This document shows, piece by piece, positions 14,001 through 24,400 of a stretch of DNA of 64,000 nucleotides. The stretch is from Mesostigma viride (taxonomy: Eukaryota; Streptophyta; Mesostigmatophyceae; Mesostigmatales; Mesostigmataceae), in the NCBI GenBank assembly GCA_009746045.1, contig RPFO01000082.1, positions 5,070,972 through 5,134,971 on the forward strand. Direction: 5' to 3'. Each line of letters begins with the position of its first letter. Position 1 is the first letter of the stretch. A program made the translations under genes and the position numbers. Under the pieces are notes generated by a model. It saw nothing but the letters and a program-made list of their open reading frames with translations, was not told the origin of the DNA and searched no databases.

Positions 14001-17000
14001 GTAGCAAAATAAATAAATAAATAAATAAATAAATTCCCGTAACGCACCCACCGCCGCCACTCACCCTGCATTGTGGGGAATCACCATCATCTCACACGAT
14101 CAATATATTTGTGTGTATCCACAGGCATCGCACGGCCGTGATCAACGATGTCTTCTCGAAACCGAGCGTGGAAGAGATCATCTCGGCGCTGGTAAGTTAA
14201 GGTTAAAATTAAGGGTAGGTTTCAGGATTCGGGTTAGGAGTCGAGAGTGTAAAGCTGAAGTTGAGGTTCCAGGTTCATTTGACCACACCGCACGCCAGTG
14301 AAAACGTACTGCCAAAGAGCCAAGTTTTCACACCGTAGCAAAGTAGCGTGCCTTGCTAAGTTGCAACGTGATCCTGACCCACTCTTTAGCGTTGCGCAAG
14401 GTAAAGGGATGGGTTGTTTAAAAGAAATAACCGCCCAAGGGACGTAAAACCGTTGCTTCAGTGGCTGCTACTTTTGGCTACCAGTGCCACATGCTGCGAC
14501 GGAGATTCTCTTGTCCATGGTCATTTGTAGCTGCCAGTCAGCATAACACGAGACTTGGTTACTATGCTGGTGGCTATTACAGCACGTTGGTTGTGAACTT
14601 ATAGTTACTCCTGTATAAGGTTGGCTATGTCATTGTGGAGTATTTGTGTTTATCATTCCAATGAGGGCATTGCAAGCTCAATGGATGGTTGTACAATCCA
14701 CATCGTTTTACAATTTAACCACTCCACCACAGTGCATGCGTTGCGCACTAGGTATAGTTACCTGGCAGTGCCTGCGTTTTGGGCTGCTAACTAGCATAAT
14801 GAAATCCTACCCTATCTCCTTATCTTCCCTTTCTCTCTCCCCTATCTTCACTATCCCTTATGAAGTTGTGTGGCCTTTGCAAAGCCTAGAAGTTTTTATG
14901 GGGACCCACCCAGCTGCGCCCACGTTCATGTACATGCATACGCCCTTTCGATGTCACGAGTCTTCCACATTACGGTCAGCGCTGTGCTCTTTTTATTCCG
15001 AGGACCACCACTTCAAAGGTTACTATGGGCATGTGCAGCGGACTGTCTGGAATGCTGGGTGGGTGGCTGGGTGATCTCATTCATTCATCCCCCCTTGAGC
15101 CCCTGCCTGCGTTGCTCTCCCTGTGATGACGTCCTCTTGTTTTTTGCGCCCGCCTGTTTTTTCCCCTTAATCTCGTTTTGGTTTGTTTTGGTGTTGCTCT
15201 GCGGCTTCCGATACCCTGGGTGCCGTTTGCTGGGTGCCGTTTGCTGGGTGCATTCGCCAGAATGCCGCGGTGGCGGATGGCCACGGCTGGTGCGGACCAC
15301 TGCTGCAGATGCTGATGGACGCGCACCCGCTCAGCCTCAAGCTCACGTTCCGACACGTAGGTCCCCGCCATGACCACACGAAGCCCCCCTGTCCCCACAC
15401 CATTACCCTTGTCCCCCCTGTCCCCACACCACCATAGGCACACGCACACGCCCTTAGGTCTCCACACTACCCCCCGTCCACACACACACCACCATGCCGC
15501 ACACACATGAACTGAGGGGACGCAGCCTTGATCTATCCTCAATTCATTTGAATTATGTTGTAAGTGTTGTATTCAACTTCATTGGTATTCATATATTGAA
15601 CAATCATGGCTCCTGCCGTGGAGACAAGGTTGCAGGTCCAGATGACCTTGGAACTCCTGCTTGCTTCTTTGCCTCTCTTCTTCGCCTTGCCCACACTCCG
15701 TTGTGTCTAGTTTATTCTTTCTGTTGTGATGTGGGTCAGAACTCTCGTTCAAGTCAGGCACACACTGCATCTTTAGGCCACAGGCGTCTTCGTGCAGCAA
15801 TTATTGTCCCTTACCCAGGTGTGCAAGTCACCACCAGCGTTGCTCAGAATGTGTTGGCAATACGGTTGCCATTTACTAATGCATTACGCGTTGCCCGTCA
15901 TCCCCTTGTCTCCTTGGCGTTAACCCCTTGGCCCCTTGGCCCCTTGGCCCCTTGGCCCTTTGGCCCCTTGGCCCCTTGGCCCCTTGGCCCCTTGGCCCCT
16001 TGGCCCCTTGGCCCCTTGGCCCCTTGGCCCCTTGGCCCCTTGGCCCCTTGGCCCCTTGGCCCCTTGGCCCCTTGGCCCCTTGGCCCCTTGGCCCCTTGGC
16101 CCCTTGGCCCCTTGGCCCCTTGGCCCCTTGGCCCCTTGGCCCCTTGGCCCCTTGGCCCCTTGGCCCCTTGGCCCCTTGGCCCCTTGGCCCCTTGGCCCCT
16201 TGGCCCCTTGGCCCCTTGACCCCTTGGCCCCTTGGTCCCTTGGCCCCTTGGCCCCTTGGCCCCTTGGCCCCTTGGCCCCTTGGCCCCTTGGCCCCTTGGC
16301 CCCTTGGCCCCTTGGCCCCTTGGCCCCTTGGCCCCTTGGCCCCTTGGCCCCTTGGCCCCTGTGCCTTTTGCCTCATCGACCACAGATCAAGGAGAGCAAG
16401 GCGCTGAGCCTGCGCGAGTGTTTTGTGCGTGATTATCGCATCGCGGCGCGCTGCATCCAGCGGCCAGACATGTTTGCCGAGGTACGTTTTCCTATCGGTG
16501 GATTGGAGGAACAGGAAGGGAGGACCAGAAAGGTGAGCCAAAGGACCCTTACTAGTAAACATCACACCTTAACCTTTTGCCCTATTTACAAACTAAACCT
16601 ATTTATCAATGCTCTTCGCCCTAGTTTCATGCACTAGTATATGTTATGCATTCACCTCTTCCCTAATTTCAGAGTTGACGATTGCGACAGTCCATGCACG
16701 TGGCGTAAAGCTGGGCCATGCCACTGCCATTCCTCTTGGAGTTTCGTGTTGCCTGATCAGTGCGCTCGTGACCCATTAAAATTTAAAGGGACATCCCTGT
16801 TTAGGGATGCACAAGATTTGGGAAACTGGTCTGTTACGCTGGCGGGTCACTCACTTGGTGCTTTCTGACCTGCCCATTTGCTCAACATGCTTCCCTTTGC
16901 CCACTCCCATCCCCACTGTCAACCCCCTCCCTCCTGGCCGTTGTGTGCAGCGTGTCTACAACAAGCTTGTCCTGAAGCAGACTGCACCCAAGGTAAGGGG

Positions 17001-17823
17001 GGGGGGGGGGGGGGGGGCGGCTAGACAGACGTTACTTTTGGTGGACGCAGCGATACTTGTGGAGGGATACGCGTAAATAAGTTGGGCGGTAACTAGGTAT
17101 TGGGGATGATGCCTAGAGTAGGAGTTGTGAGAAACTGCAGAGAGTAAAGCTGGCTGTGATGGCAAGATTGCAGAATGTCACGCGTGCCTGACCTTGCCAA
17201 GGGCAGCAGACGGGTTCCTAGTATTACTTGTTGTTGAGGATGTCTCCTTCCTTGGGTACAGGGTACTGCTCGTATACCTCCATTTCAGTGCTGTAATAAT
17301 GTGGTTTCGCTGTTGTGTTTTTCTACTATTTAGCAATATGGTTTGGTTTTCCGCTGCCAGACCAGCTGTTCGCCCGCAGAGCCTGAGCACATCTGTATCA
17401 AATGACGCACAGGCATAGAACCTGCTCATCCAATTTTTAGGGCCATTGGGTTCACCTTTCTCAATGGATTTCATATGCCCACCGTGTCTCTTCTCAGTTC
17501 ACACTGGTTTGGCAGTTAGCTGTGCTGTACATTGCCTAGCATGTGTCTTGTCTTTCGTGTTGTTTTAATTCACCAGGTAGAAGGCTTTTTTTTGCACAGT
17601 ATTAAGATTATCCTAGCATCCTTGTGCTGTTCTCTGCTGTGATGTGCAGTGGGCATTGGAGGCTCTTGCCTACATCAAGCCGGAATCACTCGATGGCTTC
17701 TTTGCGCCGTTTACCAAGGAAGAGTGCGCATGGACGGGGGGTGACCTATGGTTGCCTCCGGTACAAGCAGGAGAGGAGAAGAACGTCCAAGAGCATTGGT
17801 TTACGCCTATGCCAAGGCTATAG
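2076..17823 (+). CDS. HIBCH: 3-hydroxyisobutyryl-CoA hydrolase, mitochondrial, 14 exons
   Basis: Hydrolyses 3-hydroxyisobutyryl-CoA to 3-hydroxyisobutyrate in mitochondrial valine breakdown. Exons: 2076-2255, 4084-4164, 5792-5860, 6516-6597, 8491-8582, 9262-9345, 10600-10684, 11443-11528, 12160-12284, 14125-14191, 15261-15356, 16386-16481, 16951-16992, 17650-17823. The sum is 1359 bp = 452 codons plus stop. All introns are GT-AG and every junction keeps phase. Exon 1 encodes an Arg-rich, acid-poor N-terminus typical of a mitochondrial presequence. The crotonase core follows: LNRPDKLN (about 74-81), CAGGD (122-126) and MGGGAGL (177-183) for the oxyanion hole, then AMPETAIGFFPD, whose Glu202 and Asp210 have the 8-residue spacing of the family's catalytic Glu/Asp pair. 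The C-terminal part (SLKLTFRH, DYRIAARC, PESLDGFF) also fits HIBCH rather than a simple enoyl-CoA hydratase. The exon 2 acceptor is a tandem CAGCCTCAG, so two more residues (Pro-Gln) are possible. Coding is under 9 percent of the span. Confidence 0.93.
2747..3020 (+). repeat. (GGGT)n tetranucleotide array, HIBCH intron 1
   Basis: About 68 nearly perfect copies of GGGT in the sense orientation of HIBCH intron 1, followed by a G15 run at 3060-3074. Long GWVGG-type and THPP-type frames across it are only products of the repeat. Confidence 0.97.
3538..3830 (+). repeat. 72-bp tandem repeat, four copies, HIBCH intron 1
   Basis: Copies begin at 3538, 3610, 3682 and 3754, each starting ACGGCTTCAC or ACGGCTTCGC and differing by a few bases. 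The period is a multiple of three, so open frames pass through, but nothing supports coding. Confidence 0.92.
4613..5005 (+). repeat. 49-bp tandem repeat, eight copies, HIBCH intron 2
   Basis: Eight near-identical copies (starts at 4613, 4662, 4711, 4760, 4809, 4858, 4907, 4956), each beginning CGCTGCTGCC. It starts about 450 bp after the exon 2 donor. Confidence 0.95.
5197..5646 (+). repeat. (GTGTGC)n hexanucleotide array, HIBCH intron 2
   Basis: About 75 perfect copies of a strictly alternating purine-pyrimidine hexamer. Open frames of CV, RV, HA and HT dipeptides through it are artefacts. It ends about 145 bp before exon 3. Confidence 0.97.
5851..6163 (+). repeat. Repeated exon-3 end and donor, HIBCH intron 3
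   Basis: The exon 3 end and its donor (TTGCTCAAG then GTGGGTCGCC, donor at 5861) recur downstream as diverging copies near 5905-5925, 6014-6036, 6072-6093 and 6140-6163. The second still reads TTGCTCAAAGTGGGTCGG. Confidence 0.75.
6652..7628 (+). repeat. 9-bp AGTAGTCAT microsatellite, HIBCH intron 4
   Basis: Roughly 108 copies of a 9-mer with scattered T/C and A/C changes. It begins about 55 bp after the exon 4 donor. The period is a multiple of three, so long SHS, VIV and MTT frames arise; none is a gene. Confidence 0.96.
7964..8186 (+). repeat. (CCCG)n array, HIBCH intron 4
   Basis: CCCG tetranucleotide with a few CCG phase breaks, ending in CCGT units. The complementary strand is GGGC-rich. 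Proline/arginine/alanine frames here are repeat artefacts. Confidence 0.96.
8570..8750 (+). repeat. Repeated exon-5 end and donor with GTGTAG array, HIBCH intron 5
   Basis: The exon 5 end and donor (ACACCCCAC, GTAAGGGTGTAG) are followed at once by about ten GTGTAG units (8587-8642). A second copy of the exon edge, AAGACGCCGCAAGTGAGG, lies at 8645-8670 and a weaker third near 8730-8750. Confidence 0.75.
9608..9828 (+). repeat. 45-bp tandem repeat, about five copies, HIBCH intron 6
   Basis: Units starting GGGAAGCGTCATGAG at 9608, 9653, 9698 and 9743, then a fifth copy after a short deletion. Confidence 0.93.
10194..10424 (+). repeat. Second (CCCG)n array, HIBCH intron 6
   Basis: A second CCCG array about 2 kb from the first, with CCG interruptions. 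It ends in a short CCCA run and lies about 175 bp before exon 7. Confidence 0.96.
12413..12640 (+). repeat. CCCGCTG heptamer array and inverted GC-rich motifs, HIBCH intron 9
   Basis: About 15 copies of CCCGCTG (12413-12516), then about 110 bp dense in self-complementary motifs such as GCTCGCTTCGCTCGC. It starts about 130 bp after the exon 9 donor. Confidence 0.9.
12990..13090 (+). other. Weak tRNA-like 3' half (T-arm/B-box motif)
   Basis: GTGTTCGAATCC near 13063-13074 fits a Pol III B box and tRNA T-arm, but no paired acceptor stem or convincing anticodon arm is visible. It could be SINE debris in HIBCH intron 9 or chance. Confidence 0.2.
15923..16360 (+). repeat. 8-bp GGCCCCTT array, HIBCH intron 11
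   Basis: About 55 copies of an octamer in nearly perfect register, ending some 25 bp before the exon 12 acceptor. Eight is not a multiple of three and the unit has no stop in most frames, giving spurious APWPLG and KGPRGQGA frames. Confidence 0.96.
16997..17017 (+). repeat. G21 homopolymer at the intron 13 donor
   Basis: The exon 13 donor GTAA runs straight into 21 consecutive G residues. Confidence 0.95.
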
Positions 17824-18450
17824 GAGGCCAATGCATGCCTGTTTATGCCCATGTAGATAGCTACAGGGGTGTCTTAGGAGTCCTTGCCCCGCCTTTTGAT
17901 CACGTAGCATGCAGGGGTTAGAAACACGGAGTTCATTTTCAAGGCTTCCCCACGGGATCCCTTGTTCTGATAAATTAATCTGTTACGGAAGCTAGAATTA
18001 GTTACAGCGCTTGACCCATTACCTAAACGGGCTTCACCCTGCATGCATGGTTATATGCCATGCAAATTAAAGGCCATTATATTCTGGTATAAATAGTACG
18101 TGATCGTGGCCGCATGCATGCCCGTGTGCACGCATACTTGCAATATACTGCATATATTGCTTTGGTCACATGGACCATCCCAGGACATCCTACATGGCCA
18201 GAAGCGTGAAGGATTGCAGTGGTCGTACTGTACAGATCCGGAGACAAACATTAAATAATGAATCAATAAACAGGTAGACTGCGTCACAAGAGCATAATGG
18301 AGCTACAAATAGGACTGCCAGGTATACACACGTTCTGTTCAAAGTTTAAAAATCTCAATATAGTATATGTGGGATTGTACCGAGCTTCACCATTGTGTAA
18401 TTCACCAAATCACATGACACACTCGCCAGAACAAAGAATGGCAGTTCGTG
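17824..18450. other. Intergenic region between convergent genes
   Basis: It holds the 3' UTRs of HIBCH (plus) and the CEP72-type gene (minus). No further gene or repeat was recognised, and no clear polyadenylation signal could be chosen. Confidence 0.6.
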
Positions 18451-21400
18451 TCATGATGTGTCAATGTGACTCCATGATTTCGGTTGCAAAGCCGCCAATT
18501 CCTGCCGCAGTCTCTCGTTCACCTCCATGAGGTGCTCGTTGTTGTAGAGCAGCACGCTGGAAATGCCAGCATAATGGGAAGGCCAGGACAGCACATAGCA
18601 ACATCATATGCACGCAGCAGAGAAGCCCACCATTAGGAAGCGTGCGGCACATCAGGCAAAAACATCCTGGAAAGCATACGTAACCTTGGGGCCTGCTGCA
18701 TCCACGAACACACCTCATGCGGACGTTCAAAGTGCACAGCCTTGACAACAGCAGTGGAGGTCACTGATTGAGGCTCTATGAGGCATGCATGGCTGTCATT
18801 CGTTGCTACCCGCTGGATATGACCCAGAGAAGACAATGGTTTGAATAGAGTACAGATATCCGACTAGTCCTGTACTGTCCAGAGCTTATTTACATGCTAG
18901 TCCTTTTCAGCTACACATGCTTTACACTGAAGCACATCAAAGGAGGTGTTATCTCCACCTGGACGGCACAGCGGTTCCCTACACCGAGCGTTTTAAACTC
19001 TTGGGCAGTTGGCTTCCTAGCACCAAGGATTACATCGACACACACACAGGTCTTGCGTGGACAGCTTTGTGTAAATTAGAAAGAGTGTCGCACGGAAAGG
19101 ACCTGGGGGCTGGCCGGAAACGGGATCTTTTCAAGGTTCTTCTTCTTACTATTCTGACCTATGGGGCGGAGGCCTGGACACTCACTGAACATCTAGAGTC
19201 CAGATTGAATGGAACAGTTAGTAGGATGTTTAAGCATATCTTAAGGGTGATGTACGGTGAACACCGCCGCTTGGCGGCGTTGTATGATGGGATGCCCCGT
19301 GTGTCTGATATTATTAGGCAGCGTAGACTACAGTTTGCTGGCCATCTAGCCCGTACTACTAAGGTTGATATAGATGAGGGCCCTGCTGATCCCTTGCGGA
19401 CTGGCCAGCTCGGGATATATCTTCTTACGTGGCCAGTCCCTGCCAGGATTAGGCGACGCGGTGGCCAACAGTGGACATACCACGATAAGATTTTAGCTGA
19501 GATGCAGAGGAAAGACTTAGTTGGCGTCATCCGCTCAACCCCTCTTACTCAGATGTGGTCGGATATGCAGGATAAGCAGCGATGGGCGGACATTGTCAAA
19601 GATTACGACCCCTCAACTGTGGGTCCTATAAAATATAAAAAGCATGGTAGGCATAGCTAGCATGCAAGATTAGCTCGAGGCTATACTTGAGGCCAATATT
19701 TTAGACTAGCTGTGGGCCTGTGGCCATGTATGTACATATTGACGTCTTGGGGAGACGTCCACTATCTCAATTGGGGAATTCAGTGGTCCCCCAACGGGGA
19801 TACACGACTTAATTAATGTCCACCTTATGCCATGTAGAAGTTCATCACACTCTTACTTGGGCACTTCTGCAGGAGTATACCAGACTCTCACTTCTCATCT
19901 ACTAGACATGATACTATGGTGCATCATATTACACTGGATTCCACAATTATACAGGATACCTGCCACAAATAGGGCCCCTACCTGTGTGCTTCCCGCAGCA
20001 GCGCCACAACCTCGTCCTCGCGAGCGGCGCTGGCCCGAGGCGGTGTGATGGTGACCAGCGATTGGCTACCTCCGGTGCCTTGCTGCTGCGGAGGCTCGGT
20101 TCCCCATCCCTCCTTCCTGTGGGTCCCTGAGAGCCCTGCCATTGCTTCGGAGAGCGCCCGCGTCTGCTGTTGGAGCTGGGCCTGTCCATTAGTGGTTGGG
20201 GGATGAGTTGAATTGTATATTATGAGGGTGATGAGTTGAATAAAATATACTACTATGATATTCGTGGTTGGGTGATGAGTTGAATAGTATATTATGAGGG
20301 TGATTAGTTGAATATAATATATGATATTAGTGGTTGGGGGATGAGTTGAATTGTATATTATGAGGGTGATGAGTTGAATATAATATATGATATTAGTGGT
20401 TGGGTGATGAGTTGAATTGTATATTATGAGGGTGATGGGTTGAATATAATATATGATATTAGTGGTTGGGTGATGAGTTGAGTTGTATATTATGAGGGTG
20501 ATGAGTTGAATATAATATATGATATTAGTGGTTAGGGGATGAGTTGCATTGTATATTATGAGGGTGATGAGTTGAATATAATATATGATATAAGTGGTTG
20601 GGGGATGAGTTGAATTGTATATTATGAGGGTGATGAGTTGAATATAATATATGATATTAGCGGTTGGGGGATGAGTTGAATTGTATACATGTATATATAT
20701 ACATGTATATATGTATATATGTATATATTCGTTGAAAATGATGGATGATAGATTACGGGAAGGAGACAGGCAATACAAGAAACGCACAAGACAACGACAG
20801 TCGAACAACAATCAATAGCCAACACAACAAACAACTACAGAGGCTCCCATGCACGAATGCATGAGCGCAGGCTGGTTTGATAGGCGAGGCAACTCACGAT
20901 CTGTTGCCCTCGTTCCGAATATAGCTCCTCCCGTGCCGCCAAGGCCGCCTCCATGCGCACTCGGGCCTCCTTCAAGGCGTCGAGCTCGGCCGCCACATGT
21001 GCGTGCTCCGCCTCCCAGCGCTGTCTCAAGCCCAGAAGAACCAGCTCCGCGTTGCCTGGTGCGGGGGGTGATGAATGCAATGAAAGGGACACAATTACAG
21101 CGGCGTGAACAAGGCGCCATGGCTACAACCAGCGCCGCGTTGCCTGGCAGTTGAGGAAGAAAGTGGCATGAAGACGGACAAATGAAGAAGCAATCACTAG
21201 GAAGGTGTGATAAACTAGGCGACTTGGCCGCAAGCTGTGGGGCCATGTCTGGTTTTGGGGGCCTGCCAAGGGCCCCCACGAAGCCGACCACTCCCACCCC
21301 CACAACAAAAAAGAGCAGCATCTACAATCTCAGGGGCACTGGTCCATGTTACATTCACGCACTGCTGTTAAGGCTACCGTGTGCCAGCAGACGTTAGCGC

Positions 21401-24400
21401 ATGAACATTAAAGCATGTGTCAAACTGAGTGACATAGCCTTACGGCTCCATCCTAGGACCACCGCCCTTCACGTGCACCGAAAGATATTAGAAAAAAAAA
21501 TTGCGCACTAGTCTATGAGCATTAGAGAGAATCATGACAGGGGATGAGCACTTTTAGAAAAGGTCTTCAAGCTGCAGGACCCAGCAGCCAGCTGGCTCAG
21601 GGGGTCATTGCAACACAATGGTCACAGACACTTTTTTTAAAGCCATGGTGCTCACAGGGCCACCCAGCCTTTTCCAGCGCATTCCCTGCCAACTCGGAAG
21701 AAAGCTGCCATGACTCACGGGTGTCAACATGGAGGCCCGTGACATGACGACATGGAAAAAAAAAGGCACTTGCTCACTACCCAGGGGGCATCAGCGTACG
21801 ATACGGCACCTCATTTCCCTGGCAGAGGCCTGTTCATCTCACCTCACGTCACTTGAGTGAAACCCAACACGAGACGAAAGGGACGAAAGGAAAGGACAGT
21901 CCCCCCCCCCCCCAGCCCCCCCTCAAACAGCTTTCCCCGCCACAACACTCACGTTTCACAGCCTCGTCTCTCTGCCACAGGTACCCGTGCGACACCTGCC
22001 AGCTGGCGCCCGGATGGGGCGACGCGCCCGCCCGCTGCCACGAGACGGCGTTGACGACGGCATCACAGACAGGGCCGAAGATGAGCTCCCACTCCTCCCG
22101 AGGCCTTGCCAGGGGCAAGCCACCACCGCCCCCTTGTGCTAGCCCCTGCTGTGGTGCTGCTGGCTGTGGATGCGGTGGTGCTAGGCCTTTCAGGGGCGAT
22201 ACCGATCCCGGCAGGAAAACGTATTCTGGCCCCCGTCCCTCGGCCAGCGCGTCGCGCCCCGCTGGCACCTGTGGCGGTGACCGTACCCTGACCAGGTCCC
22301 CGGGGCCCAGGCCCTCCCCTCGGTTGGCCACACTAAGGGGAAGCCCCCCTTGTTCCCATCGGTCCACAGACGGGGAGGACTCAACCAAAGGGGAGGTTTC
22401 TCGTGTGGCGGTTGCTAGCAACGGCACGGCCCCGCTCGGGGCTCTCCGGCTGCCACCAGGTAATTGGTCCGTGGGTGCAGACTGTGACTGCGACAGCTGC
22501 TGTTGTTGGATGTGTGACCATGATTGCGGGTCGGATGGACGACCTGAATTGGTGGCCGAAGACTGGGGTCGTGATGGCAACTGCTGCCGAATGGGCTGCT
22601 GCTCCTGCCACACGGGTTCCAGGGGGGCCGCACGTGACGATTGCTCCCCAGGGGGTGGCCCCAGGCGCACCATCTCCAGCTCCCTGGCCTCATGGACGAC
22701 CTCGTTCCACCCCGCGCCGTCGTCTTCTTCCTGAGAGGCAACAAGACACATTAGAGAGGCATCGAAGTTGAGAAAAATTAAGGTGTAGATGCATGAGAGA
22801 TGGGGTGATGCCAGCGGCCAGGAAGACGATGATGACGTCGAACATAGAATAGACATCGTGAAATAGGCACCGTCAATTAGGCGTCGAAGCGAGACAAGGA
22901 GAAAAGCAGCGATGCAGGGATGCAGCGATACCAGCAGCCCAACAACCATTAATGTCATTTAGTAGTACTTGTTATGCAAGAGTGGTTGTGGGCTCGTGGC
23001 ATAAGGAATTTGGGTTTAAGAGGCCCAGGACAGCGAGTGTGTATCAACAACCCGGCGAGAATCAAGAGCGCAAACAAACAAAACGCGATCAAAAGAGGGA
23101 CGGGTTAACCGGTTTAGTAGTACACATCTTGGAGAAACATCCACGGACCGGCCTTTTGTTGGCACATCATCCTCCCCTGATGCCACCCTCTTTCCCAGCC
23201 AGTTTCCGCCTTTTCCCTTGCATGCCTCCCCACTTACCCATCCCACCCTTCCCTCTCCACTTACCCATCCCACCCTTCCCTCCCCACTTACCCACCCCAC
23301 CCTTCCTTCCCCACTTACCCACCCCACCCTTCCCTCCCCACTTACCCACCCCACCCTTCCCTCCCCACTTACCCACCCCACCCTTCCCTCCCCACTTACC
23401 CACCCCACCCTTCCCTCCCCACTTACCCACCCCACCCTCGGTTCCTGGATCGCACCGCCGCCCCTGCCCCGGACGCGTTCCGTGCCAGGGTTCGCCCCGC
23501 TGCTGCCCGCCGCCACCCTGCCCACGTCCCTGCCATGTTCCTGCCGCGCCCGCTGCCCCCGCCGTGACCCCATGCTTTTGCCGTCACCCCCATCAAGGGC
23601 GCGCGGGTGCCCGTTACTGGTTGCATTACTGTACGCATCACGAGAGGCATGGCTGGATGCATGGCTGGTGGATGGCTCTGCCCCCTTCTGCCCTCTGCTC
23701 CTGCTTACGCTGCTGCCGCCGCCATCACCGCCACCTTCTCTGCCTCTCCTGGGATGCTCGCCAGGCGACGCGCGGGCAACCCGGGTGCCCCCTGACCGCT
23801 GGGAGCCGTCGGATGCGTGGCGGGGACCATCCCTTGGTGTGTGGCTTGGTGGTGGGCGTAGGGGGGCATCTGGTGGGCACCCGTGATGGCGAGAGGAGGC
23901 ATGGAATGAGAATATTAGGAAAAAAGGCATGGCAGAATGGGCGAAACCCCAGGAGTAGCCCAGCTGAGTTATACGTGGAGCGTGAAGGGAGGGAATAGGT
24001 GCCCCTTGCGCACGGGTGCAGAGGCATGCATGCCTGTGATCTGGAGGAGCAGGACGCGGCACTTAAATCAACACAGGTTGCGCATGCAGCGCTCTGCGCA
24101 AACAGAGCTGGTGACTCCTGTTGAAGGACTCCTGTTTAAGGTTTCTCTCCAGGAACTGCTTGGCAAGTTTAGATATAGTCAGAGCACAGCCAGTGGGGGC
24201 GAATTCTGCCTCAGCAACGATGCATACAGGAAGCCAGGACACATCAGGGCCATTGAAAGGACGGAAGAAAGCCAGGGCGTCCATAAAGATCCGTGACCAA
24301 GTCACAAGTTCAGGTGTAACATATGCACCCTGCACAACCCCCAGGTTCACTCGGAAAGCGGCACAAGGCAAAGGGGTCCTGGGAAGACTGAACAAAACTG

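Noticed and set aside
15494-16637. APWPLGPL and KGPRGQGA frames
   Set aside because: Translation of the GGCCCCTT octamer; collagen-like only by composition.
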